Shown here: piece by piece, positions 21,449 through 27,472 of the stretch
Layout of the letters: every line of letters starts with the position of its first letter
Numbering within the stretch: position 1 is the stretch's first letter
Virus record (IMG/VR): IMGVR_UViG_3300034103_001338
Span: 1 to 27,472 of that record
Source of the DNA: a virus
Length of the DNA stretch: 27,472 nt
Strand: one strand, 5' to 3'
The notes under the pieces: generated by a model
Database searches by the model: none
What the model was told of the DNA's origin: nothing
What the model saw: the letters and a program-made list of their open reading frames with translations, nothing else
Program-made: the position numbers and the translations under genes

Positions 21449-22471
21449 TCAGTCAAACAAATGATTCATTTTGTACTTTTGTTCATTGGCAAATTCAAAG
21501 AATCTCAGTTTGTTGTACTGAAGATCCGGCATCATGTCATGGTACATGTTGTAAATTTCTTCCCTGGGGAGAGATTGTAAATGCTGTATTAATTGTATCA
21601 GTGTAGTGTGTACATCGCCTGTCTCAACGGGAATATGATTCCAATAATGATTGAATGTCTTGAACCCATTGAGTCTTAACCATCTATACGTTCTCTGCAC
21701 CCCGTTAATTACAAATGGTCTCAATCCAAGCATGGGTTTGAACGTGTCCTGTTGGCAAAATAAATCATTTATAGGGTTGAATTCCGTGGCTGCATTTATA
21801 TACAAAAATGTATGTTTCCATATATCCATGTTGTGTAAACTGTAATAGTCTTGTGGTAGTCCAAATCCCCAAACTTCTTTACGATTTCCTAGATCAACAT
21901 AGCTCTCTTGTTTTTCCCCAATGGTGATGTACATGTCTGACTCGCTGGTTTTGCCCAAGGTCACAACACCATCGTCGAACACGCCCTGGCTTTGCAATTT
22001 TTTAACAAAATCCACTCTGTGGGGTTTGGGCTTGCGATTATAATTTACATATAGATGTTTTAACTCCCCAAGCACTAGTTCTTCTTCTTTGTATTTTACA
22101 AACTTTTCAGCAATAATTGGGGCAAAGAAATTAAACTGATGTGGACTGTCAAAATTGCCAAGATAGTATGTGTACAATGCCTGTGACAGATACTTGATTT
22201 CTTGTATTTCTGTAACATTGACATAGGGTGGATCCACTGTGGCAACAAGAAACAAGTTATCAAAAGTCATGCCTTGTGCATTAAGTTCCATCAAGTCCGA
22301 CCAACCGTTGTTGTCAAACTGCGGCCCAAACCAAGTTAAACTTATCAGTAAATTTTGCTGATCGGGAAATTTATGATCTATTTGTTGTAGTATACTTTTC
22401 CAACAATCGCGTTCTTCAGAACCATAATCGTGGCTGATTGGAAAACCAGTGCCAATAAATTTCACAGACAT
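21449..22471 (-). CDS. Putative glycosyltransferase-like phage protein
   Basis: 340 residues. The first 130 are alpha/beta ([32 protein letters not shown]). Then [27 protein letters not shown], and a C-terminal half with [44 protein letters not shown]. The pattern (T)FKPxxxxxPFVxxG ... LRxxGFxTF resembles fucosyltransferase-like proteins seen in phages, where the E/T-K segment binds the sugar nucleotide. The assignment is from pattern memory. Overlaps UXS by 10 nt, which would supply UDP-xylose, supporting a sugar-transfer role. Confidence 0.65.
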   Translation of the reverse strand: MSVKFIGTGFPISHDYGSEERDCWKSILQQIDHKFPDQQNLLISLTWFGPQFDNNGWSDLMELNAQGMTFDNLFLVATVDPPYVNVTEIQEIKYLSQALYTYYLGNFDSPHQFNFFAPIIAEKFVKYKEEELVLGELKHLYVNYNRKPKPHRVDFVKKLQSQGVFDDGVVTLGKTSESDMYITIGEKQESYVDLGNRKEVWGFGLPQDYYSLHNMDIWKHTFLYINAATEFNPINDLFCQQDTFKPMLGLRPFVINGVQRTYRWLRLNGFKTFNHYWNHIPVETGDVHTTLIQLIQHLQSLPREEIYNMYHDMMPDLQYNKLRFFEFANEQKYKMNHLFD

Positions 22472-23397
22472 TTTAGTTTTCTTTTAAAATAATCTATGGT
22501 GTTTTGTAACCCAACGTCAATAGACACCTGTGGACTCCAGTTTAAGGTATTTTTTGCCAGGCTGATATCCGGACAGCGTTGCTTTGGATCATCAAATTGA
22601 CCACTAAGAAACACGAGTTTACTAGAAGACTTTGTTAGGTGTATAATTTTAGTGGCCATTTCTAGAATACTAAATTCAGTTGGGTTGCCAATATTGACTG
22701 GCCCAGTTACTGTACTGGACATCAATGCCAGCAATCCCCGCACAGTGTCATCCACATAACAAAAACTTCTAGTTTGCTGTCCTGTTCCGTAAATGGTTAT
22801 GTCTTGCCCGGACAATGATTGTACAATAAAATTACTCACAACACGACCATCATTCACTGCAAGGTTTGGACCAAAAGTATTGAAAATTCTGGCTATTCTT
22901 ATTTGTGTATTATTAGAATGGTAGTAGTTCATAAACAACCCTTCGGCACAACGTTTACCTTCATTATAACAACTGCGTGGACCAATTGGATTAACATTGC
23001 CCAGATAAGTTTCTACCTGTGGGGTCACTAACGGATCTCCGTAAATCTCTGACGTGCTGGTTTGTAATATTTTTGCATTGCATTGTTGTGCTAGATTCAG
23101 CATGTTAAAAGCACCTAGTACACAGGTTAAAACAGTATCCACTGGGTTAATTTGATACTGCTTTGGGCTTGCAGGACATGCCAAATTATATATTTCATCT
23201 ACGTTAATGAAAATTTTATCTTTTACATCATGCTCAATGAAAGAAAATCGTGGATGACCTAATAGGGTGGCTATGTTATCTTTATTACCGCATGATAGAT
23301 TGTCAAGGCAATAAATTTGATTTCCTTGAGCTAGTAGTATTTTACACAAATGACTGCCAATAAATCCACTGCCACCTGTAATTAAAATTTTCTTCAT
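22462..23397 (-). CDS. uxs: UDP-glucuronate decarboxylase (UDP-xylose synthase), SDR family
   Basis: 311 residues. NAD-binding GGSGFIGSH (8-16), [12 protein letters not shown] (71-82), [11 protein letters not shown] (112-122) and catalytic SCYNEGKR (Y144, K148). [15 protein letters not shown] and [11 protein letters not shown] follow. This combination is diagnostic of UXS as opposed to other SDR epimerases. Reaction: UDP-glucuronate to UDP-xylose plus CO2 with bound NAD+. It is the first gene of the 23397-19250 run and has no evident SD. Phage use is probably to supply a nucleotide sugar for modifying virion, DNA or host surface. Confidence 0.93.
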   Translation of the reverse strand: MKKILITGGSGFIGSHLCKILLAQGNQIYCLDNLSCGNKDNIATLLGHPRFSFIEHDVKDKIFINVDEIYNLACPASPKQYQINPVDTVLTCVLGAFNMLNLAQQCNAKILQTSTSEIYGDPLVTPQVETYLGNVNPIGPRSCYNEGKRCAEGLFMNYYHSNNTQIRIARIFNTFGPNLAVNDGRVVSNFIVQSLSGQDITIYGTGQQTRSFCYVDDTVRGLLALMSSTVTGPVNIGNPTEFSILEMATKIIHLTKSSSKLVFLSGQFDDPKQRCPDISLAKNTLNWSPQVSIDVGLQNTIDYFKRKLKCL

Positions 23398-23473
23398 TGT
23401 TGTGCTTTTGTTTTACAATTTTCCCACCATGCTCAAATTTTAGGAATGTATTTAAGTAATGCTAGGGTTTCAT

Positions 23474-23809
23474 TTAGTTGTCGGATTCTTCTGGACCAAA
23501 TCTTGGGAACTCGTCAACAAATTCAAGTTCGCCAAACCAAGATGCAAACTGTTCACGAAAATCTTGATCTTGATCTAACCAATGTTCAATTGATAGTTGA
23601 TCTTCTTGTTCTAATTCATACCAAAAGTCACGAAAGTATTCTGCTTGTTCCGCACTGGCCTTTTCTCTAACATCTTCAGCTCGTTCCTGATCTTCTTCAT
23701 CGTCAGAGTCAGCAAGTTCATCTGCTTCGATCCATGTGTTCCATGATTCATCGTGAGCATCATCATTTAGCATTTCAATGAGATTCCATGCTTGCTCAAG
23801 TGTTTTCAT
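23474..23809 (-). CDS. Very acidic unknown protein
   Basis: 111 residues with long Asp/Glu runs (DELADSDDEEDQERAEDVREKASAEQAEYF) and an aromatic-rich second half (FWYELEQEDQLSIEHWLDQDQDFREQFASWFGEL). Predicted helical; the charge suggests DNA mimicry or interaction with basic proteins, which is speculation. The ATG overlaps the upstream TGA. I do not recognise the family. Confidence 0.72.
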   Translation of the reverse strand: MKTLEQAWNLIEMLNDDAHDESWNTWIEADELADSDDEEDQERAEDVREKASAEQAEYFRDFWYELEQEDQLSIEHWLDQDQDFREQFASWFGELEFVDEFPRFGPEESDN

Positions 23810-24303
23810 TGTTTCTCCTGATAGTCAACAACATTGCCATCTTCGTCGGCAACAATAATCCGAACTTGATTTGCTGCCTCATCTTCAATCAAAATAGGTC
23901 CCCAGATCCATGCCTCGGTGTCTGTTAGAACCCAGCCTTCTTGATTTTCTAGCACTTCGTAAATACCTTCTTCATCTATTAATGATTGCAAACGATCTTT
24001 TTCTTCTTGATCCATTTCTTCAGGAAAAATTACTTCTTCCCAACAACCATCCCACATGCTTTCAAGTTCTACATTGTCTATGTTATTGCCATAGCAATTA
24101 TACATGTCTATGCTATCTTTTTTGCCATCACCACCTGGTACAAAAGTAAATTCAAAGTCTGGTGGATTTTCGTCTAAAGTTTCTACAAAGAAACTTGCTC
24201 CGCGATATCCTGTGATACGTTTGATTGTTAAATTGTCTTTGACATAAATTTCATGTTCTTCACAAGATTTTTTAAAGTAGTTTGAAACTTTCCAATTGGT
24301 CAT
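23806..24303 (-). CDS. Acidic conserved phage-type protein
   Basis: 165 residues. AGGAG lies 8 nt before the ATG. ELESMWDGCWEEVIFPEEMDQEEKDRLQSLIDEEGIYEVLENQEGW then TDTEAWIWGPILIEDE: this W-(D/E)-E-x-x-x-P-(x)-E-E ... LE-x-x-GW-x-x-x-(D/E)-(T/S)-E-x-W-x-x-GP-L/I-x-I pattern recurs in tailed-phage proteins as I recall it. The function is unknown. It is coupled to the acidic gene behind it. Confidence 0.75.
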   Translation of the reverse strand: MTNWKVSNYFKKSCEEHEIYVKDNLTIKRITGYRGASFFVETLDENPPDFEFTFVPGGDGKKDSIDMYNCYGNNIDNVELESMWDGCWEEVIFPEEMDQEEKDRLQSLIDEEGIYEVLENQEGWVLTDTEAWIWGPILIEDEAANQVRIIVADEDGNVVDYQEKQ

Positions 24304-24314
24304 TATGCTATCTC

Positions 24315-24587
24315 CTATTGTTCATTGGCCTGAGCTGGAATATTATACTCTCTATCATATTGTGACTTATGTGCTTGCGCTTCAGTACCAGGATATTGCA
24401 CATTGCTTTCCACAGGGAGACCAAAACGCTTGCGAATGTTATGCATGTCTGCTTGTGATCCGCAACACCGGGCACATTCTTCTACAATAAATTCAGCAAA
24501 ACGCCGACCGGTGCCGCGCCATAGATCGCTGTGGTAGATGTTGAAATGAGCTCTGTCTGCTATCTCTTTAAATGGATCGTTCATCAT
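24315..24587 (-). CDS. FAELIV-REC family protein, copy A
   Basis: 90 residues. GRRFAEFIVEECARCCGSQ and IRKRFGLPVE match the shared core of a small family with two more copies at 24584-24820 and 25155-25343. This copy has an extra 30-residue polar tail. The second ATG (24584) has the better spacing to GGAG. The family is common in tailed phages; the function is unknown. Confidence 0.75.
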   Translation of the reverse strand: MMNDPFKEIADRAHFNIYHSDLWRGTGRRFAEFIVEECARCCGSQADMHNIRKRFGLPVESNVQYPGTEAQAHKSQYDREYNIPAQANEQ

Positions 24588-24820
24588 TCAACTCCAAAAT
24601 GCTCTGCTAGCCATTGCCTTGCTTGAAAACGTGCTATCACTTGATTCTCACCTGGATCTAAAACATTCATACATTCCCGAACAATTAACTCGGCGAATTG
24701 TTGGTTAAAAATATCATAAAAAATTACCTGAGATGGATGCTCAACGGCTAATCTTGTGTAATATTCTTGCACAGCCAAGCCATGAGATATGTCTGCAATT
24801 TTTTTAATTTTTTCGCTCAT
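24584..24820 (-). CDS. FAELIV-REC family protein, copy B
   Basis: 78 residues from ATG 24820; the frame extends to a TTG at 24856, but an overlapping lipoprotein gene occupies that DNA. SEKIKKIADISHG, QQFAELIVRECMNVLDPG and LAEHFGVE form the family core. The GGAG within the HFGVE codons is the SD for copy A. Confidence 0.75.
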   Translation of the reverse strand: MSEKIKKIADISHGLAVQEYYTRLAVEHPSQVIFYDIFNQQFAELIVRECMNVLDPGENQVIARFQARQWLAEHFGVE

Positions 24821-24947
24821 TGCCAAACGTCCTTTGCCAATCTTCTTTGAAGCCAATGATTTCGTTTCTCATTTCTGTTTGTGCAGTTTTAAAAACTGTG
24901 CATCCAGACAACGTAAAACACAAGAGCAATATAAGTTTTTTGAACAT
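24804..24947 (-). CDS. 47-residue lipoprotein (candidate o-spanin-like)
   Basis: Found by reading between genes. MFKKLILLLCFTLSGC is a type II signal peptide with lipobox LSGC (C16). The 31 residues left after cleavage are polar (TVFKTAQTEMRNEIIGFKEDWQRTFGNERKN without further hydrophobics). The ATG is 1 nt past the upstream TAA, and the 3' end overlaps copy B by 17 nt. Size and lipobox fit an outer-membrane spanin subunit or an exclusion lipoprotein; it lacks the usual proline richness of Rz1, so the role is open. Confidence 0.72.
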   Translation of the reverse strand: MFKKLILLLCFTLSGCTVFKTAQTEMRNEIIGFKEDWQRTFGNERKN

Positions 24948-24948
24948 T

Positions 24949-25152
24949 TTATTTAGACAGCATACGCATCAGAACACTGTGGAATTCTGCGACTTCCTCG
25001 TTAGGTACAAAAAAATCTGTGGTTGGATCCCAGTATTGGCCTTGTTTGCTGTCATAGTATAATACACGACCTGTGGCAAAATAAAAAGGACCTTCTAACC
25101 CTTTTCTTGGTTGCCAACGATTGTCACGATCACCTATCACACAGTATGCCAT
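24949..25152 (-). CDS. 67-residue conserved phage protein
   Basis: AYCVIGDRDNRW, GPFYFATGRVLYYDSKQGQYWDPTTDFFV: a compact beta-rich domain with a D-P-x-x-D-(F/Y) ending that I recall from other phage small proteins. The function is unknown. GGAG lies 7 nt upstream, inside the last codons of copy C. Confidence 0.73.
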   Translation of the reverse strand: MAYCVIGDRDNRWQPRKGLEGPFYFATGRVLYYDSKQGQYWDPTTDFFVPNEEVAEFHSVLMRMLSK

Positions 25153-25154
25153 TG

Positions 25155-25343
25155 TCAGACTCCAAAATGTAGTTTAATCATTGCTGCTGCACCTCCGGAT
25201 GAGGCCTGCGTGTCATTGCCTTGTTCGCAAATATCAATACATTCTTGGATTATGAGTTTGGCAAAATGCTGCTGATCCAATACTGGCACTCCTAGTATGT
25301 CAGTGGTGGCCTGTTGAGCCAGTGCTGTGATTTTATCACTCAT
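25155..25343 (-). CDS. FAELIV-REC family protein, copy C
   Basis: 62 residues: SDKITALAQQA, QHFAKLIIQECIDICEQG and MIKLHFGV. It is the shortest of the three copies and closest to the minimal family core. GAGG lies about 8 nt upstream. The HFGV codons again provide the SD of the next gene. Confidence 0.75.
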   Translation of the reverse strand: MSDKITALAQQATTDILGVPVLDQQHFAKLIIQECIDICEQGNDTQASSGGAAAMIKLHFGV

Positions 25344-25355
25344 TGTTGTACCTCG

Positions 25356-25472
25356 CTAGTTTTTGATCAAAAGTGCTGCCGCCAGAAACATTGTCGCTAC
25401 AAACACATGCCAAACCACAACCAAGATAGCATCTACAATTTTATACATTTTTTGATTAGATTGATTTTCCAT
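25356..25472 (-). CDS. 38-residue single-pass membrane protein
   Basis: Found by reading the gap. MENQSNQKMYK is followed by one long hydrophobic helix (IVDAILVVVWHVFVATMFLAAALL) and IKN. It sits 8 nt past the stop of the metallopeptidase gene; no clear SD. N-in or N-out topology cannot be decided. It could be a lysis accessory or exclusion peptide. Confidence 0.55.
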   Translation of the reverse strand: MENQSNQKMYKIVDAILVVVWHVFVATMFLAAALLIKN

Positions 25473-25480
25473 AGCAATTA

Positions 25481-25888
25481 CTATATATCAATCGCTCTCC
25501 TAAAAAGTATGTCCTGTTTGGCAAATGCTTCTTGTTCCCAGGGTGTGCTCAAATATTTTACTCGCTTGGAAAACTTCTTACCGCGCCAATATTTCACGCC
25601 TGCTTGAGTTTTCAAAGTGCCACGAATCAACTGTTTAACATGCACCATTTCGTGTGCCAAGGTTACACCCATGTCAGACATTCTACCCGGGGCTATGGTT
25701 ATCACATAACTGTCCAATGTAGGTAATGCCACTGTACTGCCGTCGTTGTCGTTGCCAGCGGCTTTGCTGATTTCAATCAAAACAAATTTGTTGCTCTTGG
25801 CAATGTTCAATTGTTTCATCAACGAAGGCATGATCGCTGATATGAACATTCTGTACTTTGTGCTGCGGGTACGAATTTCAAATTGCAT
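25481..25888 (-). CDS. Small HExxH metallopeptidase-like protein
   Basis: 135 residues. TLAHEMVHVKQLIRG (H79, E80, H83) is the zinc-binding HExxH helix; the C-terminal PWEQEA (E118, E120) may provide the third ligand. KYWRGKKF lies between. This HEMVHVKQ ... YWxGK ... PWExEA arrangement recurs in phage proteins related to SprT/Wss-type minigluzincins. The substrate is unknown. No signal peptide, so it is cytoplasmic or a virion protein. No SD is seen. Confidence 0.82.
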   Translation of the reverse strand: MQFEIRTRSTKYRMFISAIMPSLMKQLNIAKSNKFVLIEISKAAGNDNDGSTVALPTLDSYVITIAPGRMSDMGVTLAHEMVHVKQLIRGTLKTQAGVKYWRGKKFSKRVKYLSTPWEQEAFAKQDILFRRAIDI

Positions 25889-25893
25889 AGTAA

Positions 25894-26130
25894 TTACCCA
25901 AAAGCTCTTACCAACCCAACGGTGCTAATGGTCAACGCCACAATGTTGACCAGTAGTTGGGGACGATTTGCTACCAACACGGTCCATATCAAAAAGAACA
26001 CTGTGCCAATAAAAAAAGCCACAATGTTAAAAGGATGTGCCGCTGGACCAACTGCGTTCAAACTGTGACCAGCAATGATGCCAACAGCACCTGCCCATTG
26101 CAAAGCTTCGTGTAGATTCAATTTAAGCAT
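25894..26130 (-). CDS. Small membrane protein from a probable leaderless mRNA
   Basis: 78 residues from ATG 26130 (a GTG at 26136 is 2 codons upstream). Helical hydrophobic segments: ALQWAGAVGIIAGHSLNAV, FNIVAFFIGTVFFLIWTVLV and LLVNIVALTISTVGLVRAF. Three or four TM helices resembling small PnuC/SemiSWEET-sized phage membrane proteins; not assigned. The promoter places +1 at the ATG, so no SD can exist. Confidence 0.75.
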   Translation of the reverse strand: MLKLNLHEALQWAGAVGIIAGHSLNAVGPAAHPFNIVAFFIGTVFFLIWTVLVANRPQLLVNIVALTISTVGLVRAFG

Positions 26131-26136
26131 GTTCAC

Positions 26137-26165
26137 AGTATAAACAATGTTGGTTTTTTGGTCAA
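26137..26165 (-). promoter_or_regulatory. Sigma70 promoter giving a leaderless transcript
   Basis: TTGACC (26165-26160), A-run, 17-bp spacer, TATACT (26142-26137). The first base 7 nt past the -10 is the A of the ATG at 26130. Confidence 0.8.
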
Positions 26166-26171
26166 GCTTTA

Positions 26172-26723
26172 TTATTTGTTAAAATAATTGTAATGATTGT
26201 CCAGGTTCCAAGTTTGAGTATCAACCTCAGTGCCATCATGTGTTTCAATTTTGATGCCCAAATCTTGATAACGTTGCCAAAACCAGTAGACATCAGGTGT
26301 GGTTGAGCCTAGTTTGGTTTTATTAAGCGTTTTGTGCTTTGATTTAGATAACCTACAGGTTGGAATGTTCAAAACCTCATCCACTGTAAAACGATCATAA
26401 AGCAACATGTCTCTAGCCACAACCGCAGGAATCACATGTTCAAACTCAGTCTTGGCATCATGTGCAAGACCAACTTCATAGTAATGAGCACCTATGTTTT
26501 CTTTGATACAATAGTTTTGATATCTACGCAAAACGAACTCCATTTCGTCACGAGTCAATCGCGCAGTTTGGTCCTCCGAAGGCAGCGCACGATATTCTTC
26601 AACTGCCGCGGTAAGTTTGCGATGTGCCCAACGATAGGTTGCATCATAACTAGCGCCACCACGTTTTACTGGTGCAGGTTTCTTTTGGGCAAATCCTTGT
26701 GTTCTCTCCATCAATGATTTCAT
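26172..26723 (-). CDS. Phage protein with EHVIP/CRLSK motif, possible HNH-like nuclease
   Basis: 183 residues from ATG 26723 (AGGAG 7 nt upstream; overlaps upstream TGA). A basic N-terminus is followed by YRWAHRKLTAAVEEYRAL and YCIKENIGAHYYEVG. TEFEHVIPAVVARDMLL and NIPTCRLSKSKHKTL then recall the H ... P ... L/C-x-L-S spacing of HNH-type proteins, but the full H-N-H triad is not evident. I recall similar proteins in marine T4-like phages. The nuclease role is tentative. Confidence 0.7.
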   Translation of the reverse strand: MKSLMERTQGFAQKKPAPVKRGGASYDATYRWAHRKLTAAVEEYRALPSEDQTARLTRDEMEFVLRRYQNYCIKENIGAHYYEVGLAHDAKTEFEHVIPAVVARDMLLYDRFTVDEVLNIPTCRLSKSKHKTLNKTKLGSTTPDVYWFWQRYQDLGIKIETHDGTEVDTQTWNLDNHYNYFNK

Positions 26724-26944
26724 TGTGTATCTCCTAGTGTACTTGGTGCATGATCTAATGTTTTTATTTTGTTGCCATTGTAGAAACATGCATCTTGATC
26801 TTGTATCTTTACCTTTAGATCCGAGTGCATGATATCATAGTCTACAAAATTGTGGTCTTTATCATACACTCGGAAAAAATACTCACCATTGATACCTTTG
26901 GTAAGATATCCCACGGTGCCCATGGCTGGGACGCAACTTTTCAT
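26720..26944 (-). CDS. 74-residue conserved T4-like phage protein
   Basis: The start at ATG 26944, 1 nt past the upstream TAA, is preferred: the longer frame (to 27145) overlaps the next gene throughout. KSCVPAMGTVGYLTKGINGEYFFRVYDKDHNFVDYDIMHSDLKVKIQDQDACFY resembles small proteins of marine T4-like phages (YFFRVY ... F-x-D-Y-(D/E)-(I/L) ... H-x-D-L-x-V-x-I-x-D-x-D-A). Predicted beta-barrel-like; function unknown. Confidence 0.75.
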   Translation of the reverse strand: MKSCVPAMGTVGYLTKGINGEYFFRVYDKDHNFVDYDIMHSDLKVKIQDQDACFYNGNKIKTLDHAPSTLGDTQ

Positions 26945-26945
26945 T

Positions 26946-27470
26946 TTAGAAAAGGTCTTTGGCATCGGGTGTGTACACACTAAAGGGCTGTTTTGGAAAC
27001 TTGAAACCAGCAGCCTGTTGCGGTACCCAGGATTTTTGTAATTGATGCCAAAAGAATGCGATACCTTGTGGCACGTTCTTGCTGTTACGCGGTGCATCCG
27101 GCCACAAGAATTTGGGTACTTGTTGATTTGCTTTGTTGTAAGCATTCATATTGGCCTGATGCACTTGATCCCAAAAAGGCCCGCTGGCGTCAAAGTTTGC
27201 ACCAAACAGATCCACACAGTGCTGAGCCAGATCTTCAATTGTGGCATCGTCCCAGGCAATATCTTGCTGTTGGCACAACGACAGCAGTTCCATTATGATA
27301 GGAATTTCCTTTGTATTGATTGCTCGCTGTTGTAGATCTACCACGTACTTGCCGTATACTGCGAATTGTCGCACAGTTTCTGGTGAAACCTTTTCGTCTG
27401 CGATCTCATTAAGACGACTAATAGCACCAATTTGGTCAGTGTCAAAAAAATTTGTAGCAGTAAGAAACAT
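26946..27470 (-). CDS. Unknown protein, possibly incomplete at 5' end
   Basis: 174 residues from an ATG at 27470, two bases from the window edge, so the true start may lie outside. TDQIGAISRLNEIADEKVSPETVRQFAVYGKYVVDLQQRA is helical. The C-terminal half has CVDLFGANFDASGPFWDQVHQ, FLWPDAPRNSKNVPQGIAFFWHQLQK and FKFPKQPFSVYTPDAKDLF. I do not recognise it. Confidence 0.68.
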   Translation of the reverse strand: MFLTATNFFDTDQIGAISRLNEIADEKVSPETVRQFAVYGKYVVDLQQRAINTKEIPIIMELLSLCQQQDIAWDDATIEDLAQHCVDLFGANFDASGPFWDQVHQANMNAYNKANQQVPKFLWPDAPRNSKNVPQGIAFFWHQLQKSWVPQQAAGFKFPKQPFSVYTPDAKDLF

Positions 27471-27472
27471 AC

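Noticed and set aside
23398-23473. Possible promoter upstream of UXS (TAAAAT, TTGAGC, TTAAATAC pieces)
   Set aside because: No pair has acceptable spacing, and the late-like box is imperfect and 50 nt from the ATG.
26945-27145. N-terminal extension of the 26720-26944 gene
   Set aside because: It overlaps the 26946-27470 gene throughout in another frame. The ATG at 26944 follows the upstream stop by 1 nt and starts the recognisable domain.
1-27472. CRISPR arrays, insertion sequences, integrase attachment sites
   Set aside because: None seen: the repeats are coding fibre repeats or promoter cassettes, and no transposase or integrase motif occurs.

Overview
This window is a dense stretch of a large tailed-phage genome. 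The evidence is a tail-fibre gene with phage-type repeats, a 1,952-residue glycine-rich adhesin/fibre, a lysis set (secreted SleB-type hydrolase, holin-like membrane protein, S11 DD-peptidase), and many small ORFs that overlap by 1-10 nt with embedded Shine-Dalgarno sites. The lineage looks like a large myovirus related to marine and freshwater T4-like phages. That is an inference from remembered small conserved proteins, AATAAATA-type boxes and repeated promoter cassettes, not from a hallmark gene, since no capsid, terminase or polymerase gene lies here. The host is probably an aquatic proteobacterium: the ErpA, IF-1, serine-glyoxylate aminotransferase and Rieske proteins look proteobacterial, and the Rieske protein recalls betaproteobacterial sequences.

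Layout. Positions 1-6908 are on the + strand: the 3' end of one tail fibre, the giant fibre, and a small unknown. Everything after is on the - strand, meeting the fibre block tail-to-tail at 6905-6908. Reading the - strand blocks: 6905-8637 holds ErpA, a superoxide-dismutase-like protein, IF-1 and two small proteins. 8691-11697 holds a holin-like protein, the SleB hydrolase, NadE, a Gly-rich protein and a Bax-inhibitor-1 membrane protein. 11760-12671 holds small proteins, with a strong terminator and a stand-alone, strongly promoted gene. 12804-14914 is small early-type genes under duplicated promoters. 14920-17702 holds the DD-peptidase, a CAU tRNA, two small proteins and SgaA. 17740-19148 is small genes. 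19250-23397 is a tightly overlapped run of an L7/L12-like protein, Rieske oxygenase, SGNH hydrolase, glycosyltransferase-like protein and UDP-glucuronate decarboxylase. 23474-27470 is small phage proteins including a metallopeptidase, a lipoprotein and membrane proteins.

The genes suggest a phage that modifies host translation (IF-1, L12-like protein, tRNA), cofactor and redox metabolism (NadE, ErpA, SOD-like), glycine/serine metabolism (SgaA) and surface sugars (UXS, GT-like, SGNH, Rieske). Regulation is unusually legible. Eight sigma70-type promoters with exact 17-bp spacers are visible on the - strand. Three are near-identical copies of one cassette that carries a dyad across the -10, and two have the upstream gene's stop codon inside the -35. 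A separate AATA(A/T)ATAC box sits 3-4 nt before three SD-less genes, including the giant fibre, and may be a late promoter. Four small genes below the usual ORF cutoff were found by eye: an HTH protein, a lipoprotein and two single-TM proteins.
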